64,000 nucleotides of DNA from Frankia sp. RB7 (GTDB taxonomy: Bacteria; Pseudomonadota; Alphaproteobacteria; Rhizobiales; Xanthobacteraceae). Shown in pieces: positions 9,031-20,099 of the stretch (the first letter of the stretch is position 1; each line of letters begins with the position of its first letter). The position numbers and the translations under genes are program-made. The notes beneath the pieces were generated by a model. That model made no database searches and was not told the origin of the DNA. It saw only the letters and a program-made list of their open reading frames with translations. Where the stretch lies: contig JAUEPE010000014.1 of assembly GCA_030403585.1 (NCBI GenBank), positions 62,001 to 126,000 on the forward strand, written 5' to 3'.

Positions 9031-9905
9031 GCCGATCCCCGCACCAGGTGCAGGTGATCCGGCCCGGCCTTGGGATCGGAGACGCCGAAGCGGCGGCCGT
9101 GCTGGAGCGAGGGGATCGCGCGGCGCGCGGTCTCGACCTTGGCGGGGTCGATCTTGGCCATGATGATGCCGGGCTCGACATCGCCCTCGGCGAGAATCTC
9201 GCCCCAGGGATCGATGATCAGCGAGTGACCATAGGTTTCGCGCTTGTTCTCGTGAGTGCCTGCCTGTGCAGCCGCGAAGATGAAGCAGCCGGTCTCGATC
9301 GCGCGTGAGCGCAGCAGGATGTGCCAGTGCGCCTCGCCGGTCTTGCGGGTGAAGGCGGAGGGAACGGTGATGAAATACGCTCCGCTCTCAGCGAGCGCGC
9401 GGTAGAGCGCGGGGAAGCGCACGTCGTAGCAGATCGTCAAGCCAACGCGGCCCCAGGGCAGGTCGGAGATCACGGCGGTCTCGCCCGGCTGGTAATTGGC
9501 GGATTCGCGATAGCTCTCGCCGTCCGGCAGCTCGATGTCGAACATGTGGATCTTGTCGTAGCTCGCGAGCAAATTGCCCTCGGGCCCGATCAGGAAGGAG
9601 CGGTTGACCGCCTTCTCCGGCGAGAAGCGCAGCGCCAGCGAGCCGACATGAATGTGGATCTTCAGCTCGGCCGCGAGCGCGCGATACGCCTTCAGCGAGG
9701 CGTCGTCCTCCTCGCTCTGCAGATGCTCGAACAGCGCCTTGCGGTTCAGCTGCATCATGTTGCTGACTTCGGGCGTCTGCACGTAGTCGGCGCCCTTGGC
9801 CGCCGCCTCCCGGATCAGTTTCGTTGCCTGTACGAGGCTCGGCTCGGGCATCAACCCGGTGCGCATCTGCACCATGGCGGCGGTGAAGGTCCTGTTGTCG
9901 CTCAT
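9027..9905 (-). CDS. Carbon-nitrogen hydrolase (Nit2/omega-amidase-like)
   Basis: 292 residues of the nitrilase superfamily. The Glu-Lys-Cys triad is visible: Glu in QTPEVSNMM, Lys in ASYDKIHMFDIEL and Cys in GLTICYDVRFPALYR. The sequence resembles Nit1/Nit2-type enzymes that hydrolyse deaminated glutathione or omega-amides, and the neighbouring glutaredoxin fits a glutathione link, though the substrate is inferred. ATG 9905 overlaps the grxC stop (ATGA); the open frame upstream is grxC and intergenic sequence in another frame. Confidence 0.92.
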   Translation of the reverse strand: MSDNRTFTAAMVQMRTGLMPEPSLVQATKLIREAAAKGADYVQTPEVSNMMQLNRKALFEHLQSEEDDASLKAYRALAAELKIHIHVGSLALRFSPEKAVNRSFLIGPEGNLLASYDKIHMFDIELPDGESYRESANYQPGETAVISDLPWGRVGLTICYDVRFPALYRALAESGAYFITVPSAFTRKTGEAHWHILLRSRAIETGCFIFAAAQAGTHENKRETYGHSLIIDPWGEILAEGDVEPGIIMAKIDPAKVETARRAIPSLQHGRRFGVSDPKAGPDHLHLVRGSA

Positions 9906-10177
9906 GAGATCGCCTTGACGCTTTCGAGGAGGCCGTCGAGCTTGCCTTCGCGGTCGAGCGCGTAGAGGTCGTCGCAGCCGCCGATATGGGTTCCGCCGAT
10001 CCAGATCTGCGGGAAGGTCGAGCCCTCGCCGGCGCGGTCGTACATCTCGTCGCGCCAGGACGGGTTCTGGGCGACGTCGAATTCCGTGAAGCTCGCCTTC
10101 TTGCGGGTCAGAAGCGACCGGGCAGCGGAACAATAGCCGCATCCCGGCCTGGTGTAGATCTCGACAGCAGCGGTCAT
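9902..10177 (-). CDS. grxC: Glutaredoxin 3
   Basis: 91 residues: a small glutathione-dependent thiol reductase. The dithiol active site reads YTRPGCGYCSAAR (a CGYC variant of CPYC), and the glutathione-binding TFPQIWIGGTHIGGCDDL is intact. The start is set at ATG 10177, which gives the usual glutaredoxin length; an upstream in-frame ATG would add about ten residues. It heads the coupled run grxC - amidohydrolase - DUF1178. Confidence 0.95.
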   Translation of the reverse strand: MTAAVEIYTRPGCGYCSAARSLLTRKKASFTEFDVAQNPSWRDEMYDRAGEGSTFPQIWIGGTHIGGCDDLYALDREGKLDGLLESVKAIS

Positions 10178-10224
10178 GGCGTCCAGCGCTCTCATGTCAT
10201 GAATTTGTTGAATTATATGGGAGT

Positions 10225-11022
10225 TTACCGGCTCTCGACAACCCGGGCAAAGACCAGCACGTCGACCTGGGCCGCCTTGGCGCGAAGCAGCGCGCGTGCG
10301 CAGGCATCCAGCGTCGCACCTGATGTCAGGACATCGTCGACAAGGATGATGCGCCGGCCCTGGATTTCGGCCTGACGGTCTGGGGATACCTGGAATGCTC
10401 CCTGCACATTGGTGGCGCGCTGGGCCCGCGACAGCCCGATCTGCTGCTCGGTGGCGCGCACCCGGCGCAGCACCTCGCCCCGCACCTTGACCCCGCTCTG
10501 CCGCGCGATGATGTGCGCCAGCGCGCCGGACTGATTGTAGCGGCGACGCCAGGCGCGGCGCCAATGCAGGGGCACCGGCACCAGCATGTCGGCGCCGGCA
10601 AGCACCTCGCCGCCCGCGCGCGCCATCCAGCGGCCCATGGCGGGCGCCAGATCGGTGCGGTCCTGGTATTTCAACGCATGCACCAGGGTGCGCGCGACAT
10701 CGTCATAGCGCACCGCCGCGCGTGCCCGCTGGTAGGCCGGCGGACTCGCGATCGCCTCCATCGACAGCATGTCGGGGCCGGGATCGTAGACAAAGGGAAT
10801 GCCGAGTCGCGGGCAGTAAGGCCGTTCGATGAACGACAGCTTTGCCCAGCACGCCGCGCAAACGCCCTCGCCATCGACCGGCTCGCGGCAGGACACGCAC
10901 AAGGTCGGCAACGCAATGTCGAGCGCAAGCCGCGCCGTGCGCGATAGCAAATGGCGGCCAGCCGTCCATGCGGCACGCAAGGGTGCGGCGATGGAGCGGG
11001 TGGGGGCGGCGTCGGCGTCCAT
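10225..11022 (-). CDS. ComF-family phosphoribosyltransferase-like protein
   Basis: 265 residues. The N-terminal zinc finger uses paired cysteines CVSC and CAAC (with a later C in RPYCPRLG). The C-terminal phosphoribosyltransferase loop is RIILVDDVLTSGATL. This is the ComF/GntX arrangement; ComF acts in DNA uptake in competent bacteria, but in most species the role is not established. It lies 47 bases upstream of grxC on the same strand and diverges from the methyltransferase gene. Confidence 0.92.
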   Translation of the reverse strand: MDADAAPTRSIAAPLRAAWTAGRHLLSRTARLALDIALPTLCVSCREPVDGEGVCAACWAKLSFIERPYCPRLGIPFVYDPGPDMLSMEAIASPPAYQRARAAVRYDDVARTLVHALKYQDRTDLAPAMGRWMARAGGEVLAGADMLVPVPLHWRRAWRRRYNQSGALAHIIARQSGVKVRGEVLRRVRATEQQIGLSRAQRATNVQGAFQVSPDRQAEIQGRRIILVDDVLTSGATLDACARALLRAKAAQVDVLVFARVVESR

Positions 11023-11086
11023 AGGGGGAGGCTAGCGCCGCACGCACCGGATTGCCAGAACCGCCGTGATCGGCGTAACCAGCGGC

Positions 11087-11935
11087 ATGGCCCAGAACCC
11101 GCAGACCCCGCCGGCTTTGTTCGATCGCGCATTGCTGCGTGCGCGGCAGCAGCGTGCGCAGGCGCAGGGTGCCGTGAGCTTCCTGCTCAATCGGGTTGCC
11201 GAGGACATGTCCGACCGGCTGGCCGCGGTGACGCGTGAATTTCACGCGCCGGCTGATCTCTGGACGCCCGGTGAGGGGCTCGCGGCGCTGCGCGCGCGGC
11301 TGCCGTCCATCGAACGGATCGCGCTCGACGCCGCCGGTGCGGAGAAATTGCCCTTCGCGGCCGAAAGTCTCGATCTCGTCGTTTCCGCGCTGGCGCTGCA
11401 ATTCGTCAACGACCTGCCGGGCGTGCTCGCGCAAATCCGGCGCGCACTGAAGCCGGACGGGCTGCTGCTGGCGGCGATGATCGGCGGCGACAGCCTCACG
11501 GAGTTGCGGCAGGCGTTTGCCGCGGCGGAGGCCGAATGCGAGGGCGGGGTGTCGCCGCGCGTGGCGCCGTTCGCCGATCTGCGCGACATCGGCGCGCTGC
11601 TGCAGCGGGCGGGCTTTGCGCTGCCGGTCACCGACGTCGATCGCGTCGTGGTGCGTTATTCCAATGCGTTTGCGCTGATGCAGGATCTCCGCCGCATGGG
11701 CGCGGCCAATGTGCTGATCGAGCGGCGACGCATGCCGAGTCGTCGTGTGACCCTGCTTCGCATGGCCGAAATCTATGCCGAACGTTTTGCTGACGCCGAC
11801 GGCCGCATCCGCGCGACCTTCGACATCATCTGGCTCTCCGGCTGGGCCCCGCATGCGAGCCAGCAGCAGCCGCTGAAGCCGGGTTCGGCGAAAGCAAGCC
11901 TTGCGGAGGCGGTTAAGAAGGCGGGGAAGGAGTAA
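11087..11935 (+). CDS. NDUFAF5-like class I methyltransferase-fold protein
   Basis: 282 residues from ATG 11087 (GTG 11066 would add seven). The order FDRALLRARQQRA, EKLPFAAESLDLVVSALALQFV, ALKPDGLLLAAMIGGDSLTELRQA matches the alphaproteobacterial homologues of mitochondrial NDUFAF5, a complex I assembly factor that hydroxylates an arginine. The fold is BioC-like, but the glycine-rich SAM loop is not clearly present, which agrees with that subfamily. It converges with mutT, 21 bases apart. Confidence 0.8.
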   Translation: MAQNPQTPPALFDRALLRARQQRAQAQGAVSFLLNRVAEDMSDRLAAVTREFHAPADLWTPGEGLAALRARLPSIERIALDAAGAEKLPFAAESLDLVVSALALQFVNDLPGVLAQIRRALKPDGLLLAAMIGGDSLTELRQAFAAAEAECEGGVSPRVAPFADLRDIGALLQRAGFALPVTDVDRVVVRYSNAFALMQDLRRMGAANVLIERRRMPSRRVTLLRMAEIYAERFADADGRIRATFDIIWLSGWAPHASQQQPLKPGSAKASLAEAVKKAGKE

Positions 11936-11956
11936 TCCTCAGGGTGAGGTCCGGCC

Positions 11957-12367
11957 TCACATCAGCAAATCAATCAGATGCGGGATCAGTGGAATGTCCG
12001 CCGGCGGCATCGGGTATTCGCGCAATTTGTTGGCGCGGACCCAGGCGAGGGTCTGGCCTTCGCGGGCCTCGACGGTTCCTTCCCAGCGCCGGCAGATATA
12101 GAGCGGCATCAGGAGATGAAAGGTCTCGTAGCCGTAGCTCGCAAAGGTCAGCGGCGCCAGGCACGGCTCGGCGACGGTGATGCCGAGCTCCTCGTTGAGC
12201 TCGCGGATCAGGCTCTGCTCCGGCCGCTCGCCGGGTTCACACTTGCCGCCGGGAAATTCCCAGAGGCCGGCGAGCGTCTTGCCTTCGGGGCGCTGCGCAA
12301 TCAGGACGCGCTTGTCGGTGTCGACCAGCGCGCAAGCCACCACCAGTGTGAGCTTGAGATCGGTCAT
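11957..12367 (-). CDS. mutT: Nudix hydrolase, MutT-like 8-oxo-dGTP diphosphatase
   Basis: 136 residues. The complete Nudix box reads GGKCEPGERPEQSLIRELNEELGI (given in two parts: GKCEPGE, then RELNEELGI), with all catalytic glutamates. The start MTDLKLTLVVACALVDTDKRVLIAQRPEGK is typical of MutT proteins that clean 8-oxo-dGTP from the nucleotide pool. It follows argJ by 5 bases on the same strand, the standard alphaproteobacterial pairing. Confidence 0.93.
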   Translation of the reverse strand: MTDLKLTLVVACALVDTDKRVLIAQRPEGKTLAGLWEFPGGKCEPGERPEQSLIRELNEELGITVAEPCLAPLTFASYGYETFHLLMPLYICRRWEGTVEAREGQTLAWVRANKLREYPMPPADIPLIPHLIDLLM

Positions 12368-12372
12368 GGGGA

Positions 12373-13614
12373 TTACGACCTGTAATCCCCGTTGATCGCG
12401 ATATACTCCTTGGTGAGGTCGCAGGTCAGCACGCGGTCGCGGCCCTTGCCGAGGCCGAGCGAGACCTTGATCGCGATCTCCGGGGCCTTCATCGCCTCCG
12501 ACACCTGCGCTTCGTCATAGGATGGATCGCGCGCGCCGCTCTTGGCGACGCGGATGCCGTTGAAGGCGATCGAGAGCTTGTCGCGATCGGCCGGCTCGCC
12601 GGCCTTGCCGACCGCCATCACCACGCGGCCCCAATTGGCGTCCTCACCGGCGATCGCGGTCTTCACCAGCGGCGAGTTGGCAATCGACATCGCGATCTTG
12701 CGTGCGGAGGCCTTGGTCTTGGCGCCCTCGACGGTGATTTCGACCAGCTTGCGCGCGCCTTCTCCGTCGCGGGCGACCTGCTCGGAGAGGTTGGCGAGGA
12801 TCTGGTTGAAGGCCTTGGTGAAGGCCTTCAGGCGCGGATCGCTGGCACGGCTGATCCTGGGTGCGCCATGCTCGGCAGCGGCACCCGTCGCAAACGCCAG
12901 CAGCGTGTCCGAGGTCGAGGTGTCGCCGTCGATGGTGACCGCGTTGAAAGTGTCCTCGACGCCGGCCTTGAGCAGCGCCTGAAGCGCAGCAGGCGCGATC
13001 GGCGCGTCGGTGAAGATGAAAGAGAGCATCGTCGCCATGTCGGGGGCGATCATGCCGGCGCCCTTGGCCATGCCGTTGATGGTGACCTTGGCCTTGCCGA
13101 GCTTCACGGTCACGGTCGCGACCTTGGGGAAGGTGTCGGTGGTCATGATCGCCTTGGCGGCGGCGAGGTAATCGCCGACCTCAGCGGTCTCGGCGAGGCG
13201 TCCCAGCACGCCGTCGAACTTGGTCGCGTCCAGCGGCTCGCCGATCACGCCGGTCGAGGCCAGAAAGATCTCGCTCTCGCTGCACCCGACGGCCTTGGCC
13301 GCGATCTTTGCGGTGAGCGCCGTGGAGCCGCGGCCGGTCTTGCCGGTGAAGGCGTTGGCATTGCCGGAATTGACGACCAGCGCGCGCGCCTTGCCGCCCT
13401 TCAACTTAGCGCGGCACCATTCGACCGGCGCAGACGGGCATTTCGACTTGGTGAAGACGCCGGCGACCGCGGTGCCCTTGTCCATGATCGCCAGCAGCAC
13501 GTCGGTGCGGTTCTTGTAGCGGATGCCGGCCTCGGCCGTCGCGAGACGGACGCCCGCGATCACGGGCATGTCGGGATAATGCTTCGGGGCGAGGGGAGAG
13601 ACGGCTGAGGACAT
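12373..13614 (-). CDS. argJ: Bifunctional glutamate N-acetyltransferase / amino-acid acetyltransferase
   Basis: 413 residues. ArgJ transfers the acetyl group from N-acetylornithine to glutamate (and in bifunctional forms also uses acetyl-CoA) in arginine synthesis. The self-cleavage region [14 protein letters not shown] is at 184-197, with cleavage expected before Thr195 to give alpha and beta chains. The start is ATG 13614, giving [19 protein letters not shown]; the open frame upstream is not conserved-looking. Co-transcribed with mutT. Confidence 0.96.
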   Translation of the reverse strand: MSSAVSPLAPKHYPDMPVIAGVRLATAEAGIRYKNRTDVLLAIMDKGTAVAGVFTKSKCPSAPVEWCRAKLKGGKARALVVNSGNANAFTGKTGRGSTALTAKIAAKAVGCSESEIFLASTGVIGEPLDATKFDGVLGRLAETAEVGDYLAAAKAIMTTDTFPKVATVTVKLGKAKVTINGMAKGAGMIAPDMATMLSFIFTDAPIAPAALQALLKAGVEDTFNAVTIDGDTSTSDTLLAFATGAAAEHGAPRISRASDPRLKAFTKAFNQILANLSEQVARDGEGARKLVEITVEGAKTKASARKIAMSIANSPLVKTAIAGEDANWGRVVMAVGKAGEPADRDKLSIAFNGIRVAKSGARDPSYDEAQVSEAMKAPEIAIKVSLGLGKGRDRVLTCDLTKEYIAINGDYRS

Positions 13615-13649
13615 CGTTGGGCGCGCCTTGGTGAGGTCTGGATATGCAG

Positions 13650-13701
13650 ATGGCCGGGACGTCCAGTGCGAAGACGTGCTTCGCACTTTCGGCCCGGCCA
13701 T
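13650..13701 (-). terminator. Nested hairpin between the parvulin gene and argJ
   Basis: The outer arms ATGGCCGGG / CCCGGCCAT enclose an inner 9-bp stem AGTGCGAAG / CTTCGCACT with loop ACGTG. Its place just after the parvulin stop suggests transcription termination or mRNA processing. It may also be a member of the palindromic repeat class of this genome. Confidence 0.5.
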
Positions 13702-13747
13702 TGCGATGCTTAGATACTCTTGGCGTCACCGAAGTGACAGCAAATTT

Positions 13748-14761
13748 TTACTTCTTGGCGGGCGGCGCCATCTTGCTGTCGGAGGGCTTGGCATCGGAAG
13801 GCTTGGCATCGGAAGGCTTGGCATCGGAAGGCTTGGCATCGGAAGGCTTGGCATCGGAAGGCTTGGCCGCGTCGGCCGGCTTGGCGTCCTTCGACGCGTC
13901 CGCTGCCGGCTGGTCCGTCCGCTCGACCTTGGCTTCGGCGCGCAGCTTGGCGACGTAGTCGGCCTGGGCCTTGCGGGTGACGTACTGCTCGATCTGGGGC
14001 CTGACCTGGTCGAATTCCGGCGCCTTGCGGTTGCGCTTTTCCTCGACCTTGATGATGTGCCAGCCGAACTGCGACTTCACGGGGTCGGAGATCTTTCCCG
14101 GCTCCATCGCGAAGGCGACGGCCGAGAATTCCGGCACCATCTGTTCCTTGGTGAAGAAGCCGAGGTCGCCGCCGTCGGCGGAGCCCGGATCCTTGGACTT
14201 CTTCTTGGCCAGCTCGGCGAAATCGGCGCCCTTGTCGAGCTCGGCCTTCACCGCCTTGGCCTCGTCCTCGGTCTCGACCAGGATGTGGCGGGCGCGCACT
14301 TCCTGCTCGCCGGTGATCTGCTTGGACGCCTCCTCATAGACCTTCTTCATGGCGTCGTCGGTGGTGGCGGCCTTGCCTTCCTGGGCCAGCAGGCTGTCCA
14401 TCAGCAGGCGGTTGCGGGCAAACGCCATCCGCTTCTTGAATTCCTCGCCGTCGGCGACCTTCTTGTCCTCGGCGGCCTTGGCCACGATCTTCATGTCGAT
14501 CAGGAACGACAGGACGTTGTCGTCCTTGGTCGCCGGGTCCATCTGGGCGAGGCTCGGTCCGAGTTCCTCCTCGGCCATGGCGACGTCGCTCTTCTTGATC
14601 TCAACGCCGTTGACCTTCGCCAGGACCGGATCGTCGGCCGCCCGGAGCGGGCCGGCGAACGCCAGGGTCAGCGCCAGACAGGCGGCCAAGCCAAAGCAGC
14701 CAGCCAGGGCGGACGCGTGGCGGAAACGCTGGCCGGTGGTGACCGGGAACGAGGTGGTCAT
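13748..14761 (-). CDS. Exported peptidyl-prolyl cis-trans isomerase (parvulin/PrsA-SurA type)
   Basis: 337 residues. A long signal peptide (hydrophobic CFGLAACLALTLAFAGPLRAA, cleavage near residue 41) sends it to the periplasm. A SurA-like N-terminal helical region precedes a parvulin domain at about 150-245: VRARHILVETEDEA, GADFAELAKKKSKDPGSADGG, DLGFFTKEQMVPEF and KSQFGWHIIKVEE. It should help fold outer-membrane proteins. The C-terminal tail is a run of AKPSD repeats encoded by exact 15-bp DNA repeats. Divergent from secA, which fits a shared secretion role. Confidence 0.93.
   Translation of the reverse strand: MTTSFPVTTGQRFRHASALAGCFGLAACLALTLAFAGPLRAADDPVLAKVNGVEIKKSDVAMAEEELGPSLAQMDPATKDDNVLSFLIDMKIVAKAAEDKKVADGEEFKKRMAFARNRLLMDSLLAQEGKAATTDDAMKKVYEEASKQITGEQEVRARHILVETEDEAKAVKAELDKGADFAELAKKKSKDPGSADGGDLGFFTKEQMVPEFSAVAFAMEPGKISDPVKSQFGWHIIKVEEKRNRKAPEFDQVRPQIEQYVTRKAQADYVAKLRAEAKVERTDQPAADASKDAKPADAAKPSDAKPSDAKPSDAKPSDAKPSDAKPSDSKMAPPAKK
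13785..13859. repeat. Five perfect 15-bp tandem repeats inside the parvulin gene
   Basis: The unit GGCTTGGCATCGGAA is repeated five times without mismatch, followed by a partial sixth copy. On the minus strand each encodes SDAKP. Fifteen bases keeps the reading frame, so copy number can vary without breaking the protein. Confidence 0.9.
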
Positions 14762-15113
14762 GCAAAATCCTTATGTTGAAGCAGGGGCTGCTTAAGCGGG
14801 GCGGACACTCGCCCAATTCAGGGGGGCTTGGCAACGCGAAAAGTCTGTCAAAATGATGAATTAGCCGCAATGCGCCCGCCGTTGACAAGGCCCTGACCGG
14901 GCCATATCTCTGCCCGGTCGCGACCATGGCGATGGCGTTTATTTTGCTGCGTTTTTGGCCGTTGAACCCAGACTAGCCCAATTCCCACCCATATGGCGGA
15001 TGACCCCCGCAGTCCGGGCTCTGACGCCGACAGGCGTCACGGTGAGTTGATAGTCAGGCGGGTGACAACTTCTTGGCTGCAACGCGGTTAAATCGCGAAC
15101 ACAGGAACTAGGC
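14762..15113 (+). promoter_or_regulatory. Divergent promoter region of the parvulin gene and secA
   Basis: A 352-base gap with no convincing gene. On the plus strand TTGACA at 14882-14887 and TATCTC at 14905-14910 are 17 bases apart and form a plausible sigma-70 promoter for secA, giving a leader of about 200 bases. The -10 box is poor, so this is tentative. Confidence 0.4.
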
Positions 15114-17954
<2,841 letters not shown>

Positions 17955-17973
17955 CCGCTAGTTCTCTGTCATG

Positions 17974-18002
17974 AGCTGAGGCGCGATGGTCGCGCCTCAG
18001 CT
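17974..18002 (+). terminator. Strong hairpin after secA
   Basis: AGCTGAGGCGCGA and TCGCGCCTCAGCT form a perfect 13-bp stem with a 3-base loop (TGG), 20 bases after the secA stop. No T-run follows, so it may terminate poorly or protect the mRNA 3' end. Confidence 0.55.
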
Positions 18003-18011
18003 TCCGCCGTC

Positions 18012-18107
18012 GTCGCCCGGCTCGACCGGGCGACCCAATACGCCGGGCTTCTCCGTTCAATCACATCAGTCTCTGGAACACTGGATCGCCCGATTTGATC
18101 GGGCGAT
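18012..18107. repeat. Palindromic repeat doublet
   Basis: Two hairpins, GTCGCCCGG-CTCGA-CCGGGCGAC (18012-18034) and ATCGCCCGAT-TTG-ATCGGGCGAT (18085-18107), about 50 bases apart. Same architecture as the other doublets in the window; it fills the gap between secA and the marR-like gene. Confidence 0.7.
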
Positions 18108-18142
18108 GACAGTGTGTGCGTGGAAGCAGCTCCCGTCGCAAC

Positions 18143-18604
18143 TCAATTCGAGCTGTCGATCAAGCTCTCCAGCAGCCGCTTCAGTTCGCTCGTCGACTTG
18201 TCGCCGTAGCTCTCGAGGATATGCTCCTCCTGGTCGACCGCGAGCGAGTTGAGCTTCCTGCACAGCACCTTGCCGCGGTCGGAGATGAACATCAAAACCT
18301 TGCGGCGGTCGTTCGGATCCTGCACGCGATAGACCAGCGCGTCCGAGACCATCCGGTCGATCATCTTGGTCAGCGTCGGATGGTTGAGCAGCACGGCATC
18401 CGCGAGCTCGCCCATCGAATGGCCATCGCCGTCCGACAGCACTTTCAGGATGCGCCACTGCTCGACGGGTACTCCCTCCTTGCTCAACCGCAGTTCGAGC
18501 TGGCGGTTGATCTCCCGGTTGGCTTGCGCAAGCAGGTAAGCGAGGTGTTCGGTGATTGGAACGTTCGGTTGTTTTGCCACGGCTAAGACTTCGTCTTGAC
18601 CCAA
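18143..18604 (-). CDS. MarR-family transcriptional regulator next to the amide cluster
   Basis: 153 residues. LEGVPVEQWRILKVL-type core (here KEGVPVEQWRILKVLSDGDG), recognition region LNHPTLTKMIDRMVSDALVYR and wing DPNDRRKVLMFISDRG. It is divergent from the AmiC-like/amidase/ABC cluster and so is the likely regulator of it, probably released by an amide or aromatic ligand. The 12-bp palindrome at 18654-18665 between the two is a candidate operator. Confidence 0.88.
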   Translation of the reverse strand: MGQDEVLAVAKQPNVPITEHLAYLLAQANREINRQLELRLSKEGVPVEQWRILKVLSDGDGHSMGELADAVLLNHPTLTKMIDRMVSDALVYRVQDPNDRRKVLMFISDRGKVLCRKLNSLAVDQEEHILESYGDKSTSELKRLLESLIDSSN

Positions 18605-18653
18605 ATGAGTGAATGTCTTGCAATCGATGCTGCTTCTATATGCACTTCAATTC

Positions 18654-18665
18654 TTGAATATTCAA
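18654..18665. promoter_or_regulatory. Candidate MarR operator
   Basis: TTGAATATTCAA is a perfect 12-bp palindrome of the TTGA-N-TCAA type seen in many MarR operators. It sits in an AT-rich tract 50 bases upstream of the MarR start and about 95 bases upstream of the GTG chosen for the AmiC-like gene. Confidence 0.45.
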
Positions 18666-18759
18666 TATTTTCAAAATAGGATGATTGCACAACAAAAGGG
18701 CGGAAGCCGCGGCCGCCTGCTCAATGTGCTTTCAGGTCTGGTACCGGACAGGAGTTGGC

Positions 18760-19944
18760 GTGCGCGCGACGGTAAACTTCCCGGCTCACAGCGGTCCGGC
18801 GTTGCCGCCGTCCTTGCTGTTCAGGAATCTGTCGTCATCGGCAGCTGATGGTGCGTTGTCGCCCAGCGATCATGCCTTTCTTCGGCGTCGCGGTACCAAC
18901 AAGCTGCGCGTCGGCTGCTTCATCTGCTGCAGCGGCTCGCCCGGTATCTGGGGGCCGTGCGCCACCAACACCACGCAGCTCGCGGTCGCCGAGATCAACA
19001 GGCGTGGCGGCATTTTGGGGCGCGAGATCGAGCTGTCGATCTATGATGCCGGCGGCCCGCTCGACGGTGTCCTGCGCCGCGCCGAGCAGGCGGTCGTCGA
19101 CGACGAGATCGATCTCATCATCGGCATGCACACCAGCGCGGTTCGAGTCGCGCTTCGCAAGATCACCACAGCAAACCGGATCCCCTATATCTACACGCCC
19201 GTCTATGAGGGCGGCGAACTGACGCCGGGCGTTATGGCGATCGGCGAAACGCCGCGCTGGCAGAGCCGCCCTTCGATTCATTGGCTGGCGGACGTCAAGA
19301 AAGCGGCGCGCTGGTACCTGATCGGCAGCGATTACGTCTGGCCGTGGCAGTCGCATCGCGCGGTGAAGCGCTACATCAAGGAAACCGGCGGAAGCGTCGT
19401 CGGCGAGGAGTTCGTTCCTCTCGGTGAGGACAACCACGAGCCGCATCTGGAGCGTATCCGTGCCGCAAAACCGGACGTCGTCCTGATCTCGCTGATCGGT
19501 ACCGACAGCATCACCTTCAATCGCGCCTTCGGTGAGTGCGGTCTTGCCGCGACCACGCTGCGGCTGGCCGGCGCGATGGACGAGACCGTGCTGCTCGGCA
19601 TCGGCGCCGACAACAGCGAGAACATGTTCTGTGCCTCCGGCTATTTCCCCGGTGTCGGTTCGCGCGCCAACGACGACTTCCAAAGCCGCTATCGCCAGAT
19701 GTTCGGACCGAACGCAGCGCCGATCGGGTCGCTCGGCCAGTCCAGCTATGAGGGCCTGCGGTTCCTTGAAGCTGTCGCCAACAAGGCCGGTTCGTTGGCG
19801 ATGGGGCCGATGCTCGCGGCCGGACGCAACATCGATTACGGCGGCGCGCGTGGCACGGTGGTCGTTCGCAACGGTCACGCCCGGATGCAGATGTATCTCG
19901 CCGAGGCCGATGGCCTCGACTTCAAGCTGATCAAGCCGGTCTGA
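18760..19944 (+). CDS. AmiC-like amide-binding protein (periplasmic-binding fold)
   Basis: About 394 residues of the type I periplasmic-binding fold, branched-chain/amide class: LRVGCFICCSGSPGIWGPCATNTTQLAVAEINRRGGILGREIEL, LIIGMHTSAVRVALRKI and YIYTPVYEGGELTPGVMAIGETP (read in parts). No signal peptide is seen, so like Pseudomonas AmiC it may be a cytoplasmic ligand sensor rather than a transport protein. No AmiR partner is nearby. GTG 18760 has AGGAG 5 bases upstream; a TTG at 18685 would add 25 poorly structured residues. A separate exported binding protein exists in the same cluster. Confidence 0.8.
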   Translation: MRATVNFPAHSGPALPPSLLFRNLSSSAADGALSPSDHAFLRRRGTNKLRVGCFICCSGSPGIWGPCATNTTQLAVAEINRRGGILGREIELSIYDAGGPLDGVLRRAEQAVVDDEIDLIIGMHTSAVRVALRKITTANRIPYIYTPVYEGGELTPGVMAIGETPRWQSRPSIHWLADVKKAARWYLIGSDYVWPWQSHRAVKRYIKETGGSVVGEEFVPLGEDNHEPHLERIRAAKPDVVLISLIGTDSITFNRAFGECGLAATTLRLAGAMDETVLLGIGADNSENMFCASGYFPGVGSRANDDFQSRYRQMFGPNAAPIGSLGQSSYEGLRFLEAVANKAGSLAMGPMLAAGRNIDYGGARGTVVVRNGHARMQMYLAEADGLDFKLIKPV

Positions 19945-20099
19945 GACACCAGCGGCAATCCGGACACGCGTAAACGCAAAATAATACTTGAAAAGGAAAA
20001 TGTTTCCGTTTTGAATGTTTCGGCGAGGCCGGTGGTGCGTCGTCGTACCCGGGCGGCCGCGCGCCCAACGTTCGTTTCAAGAAACTTCAGGAGAGCGCC

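Noticed and set aside
13785..13859. CRISPR-like tandem repeats
   Set aside because: No spacers; units are directly joined 15-mers inside a coding region and encode AKPSD.
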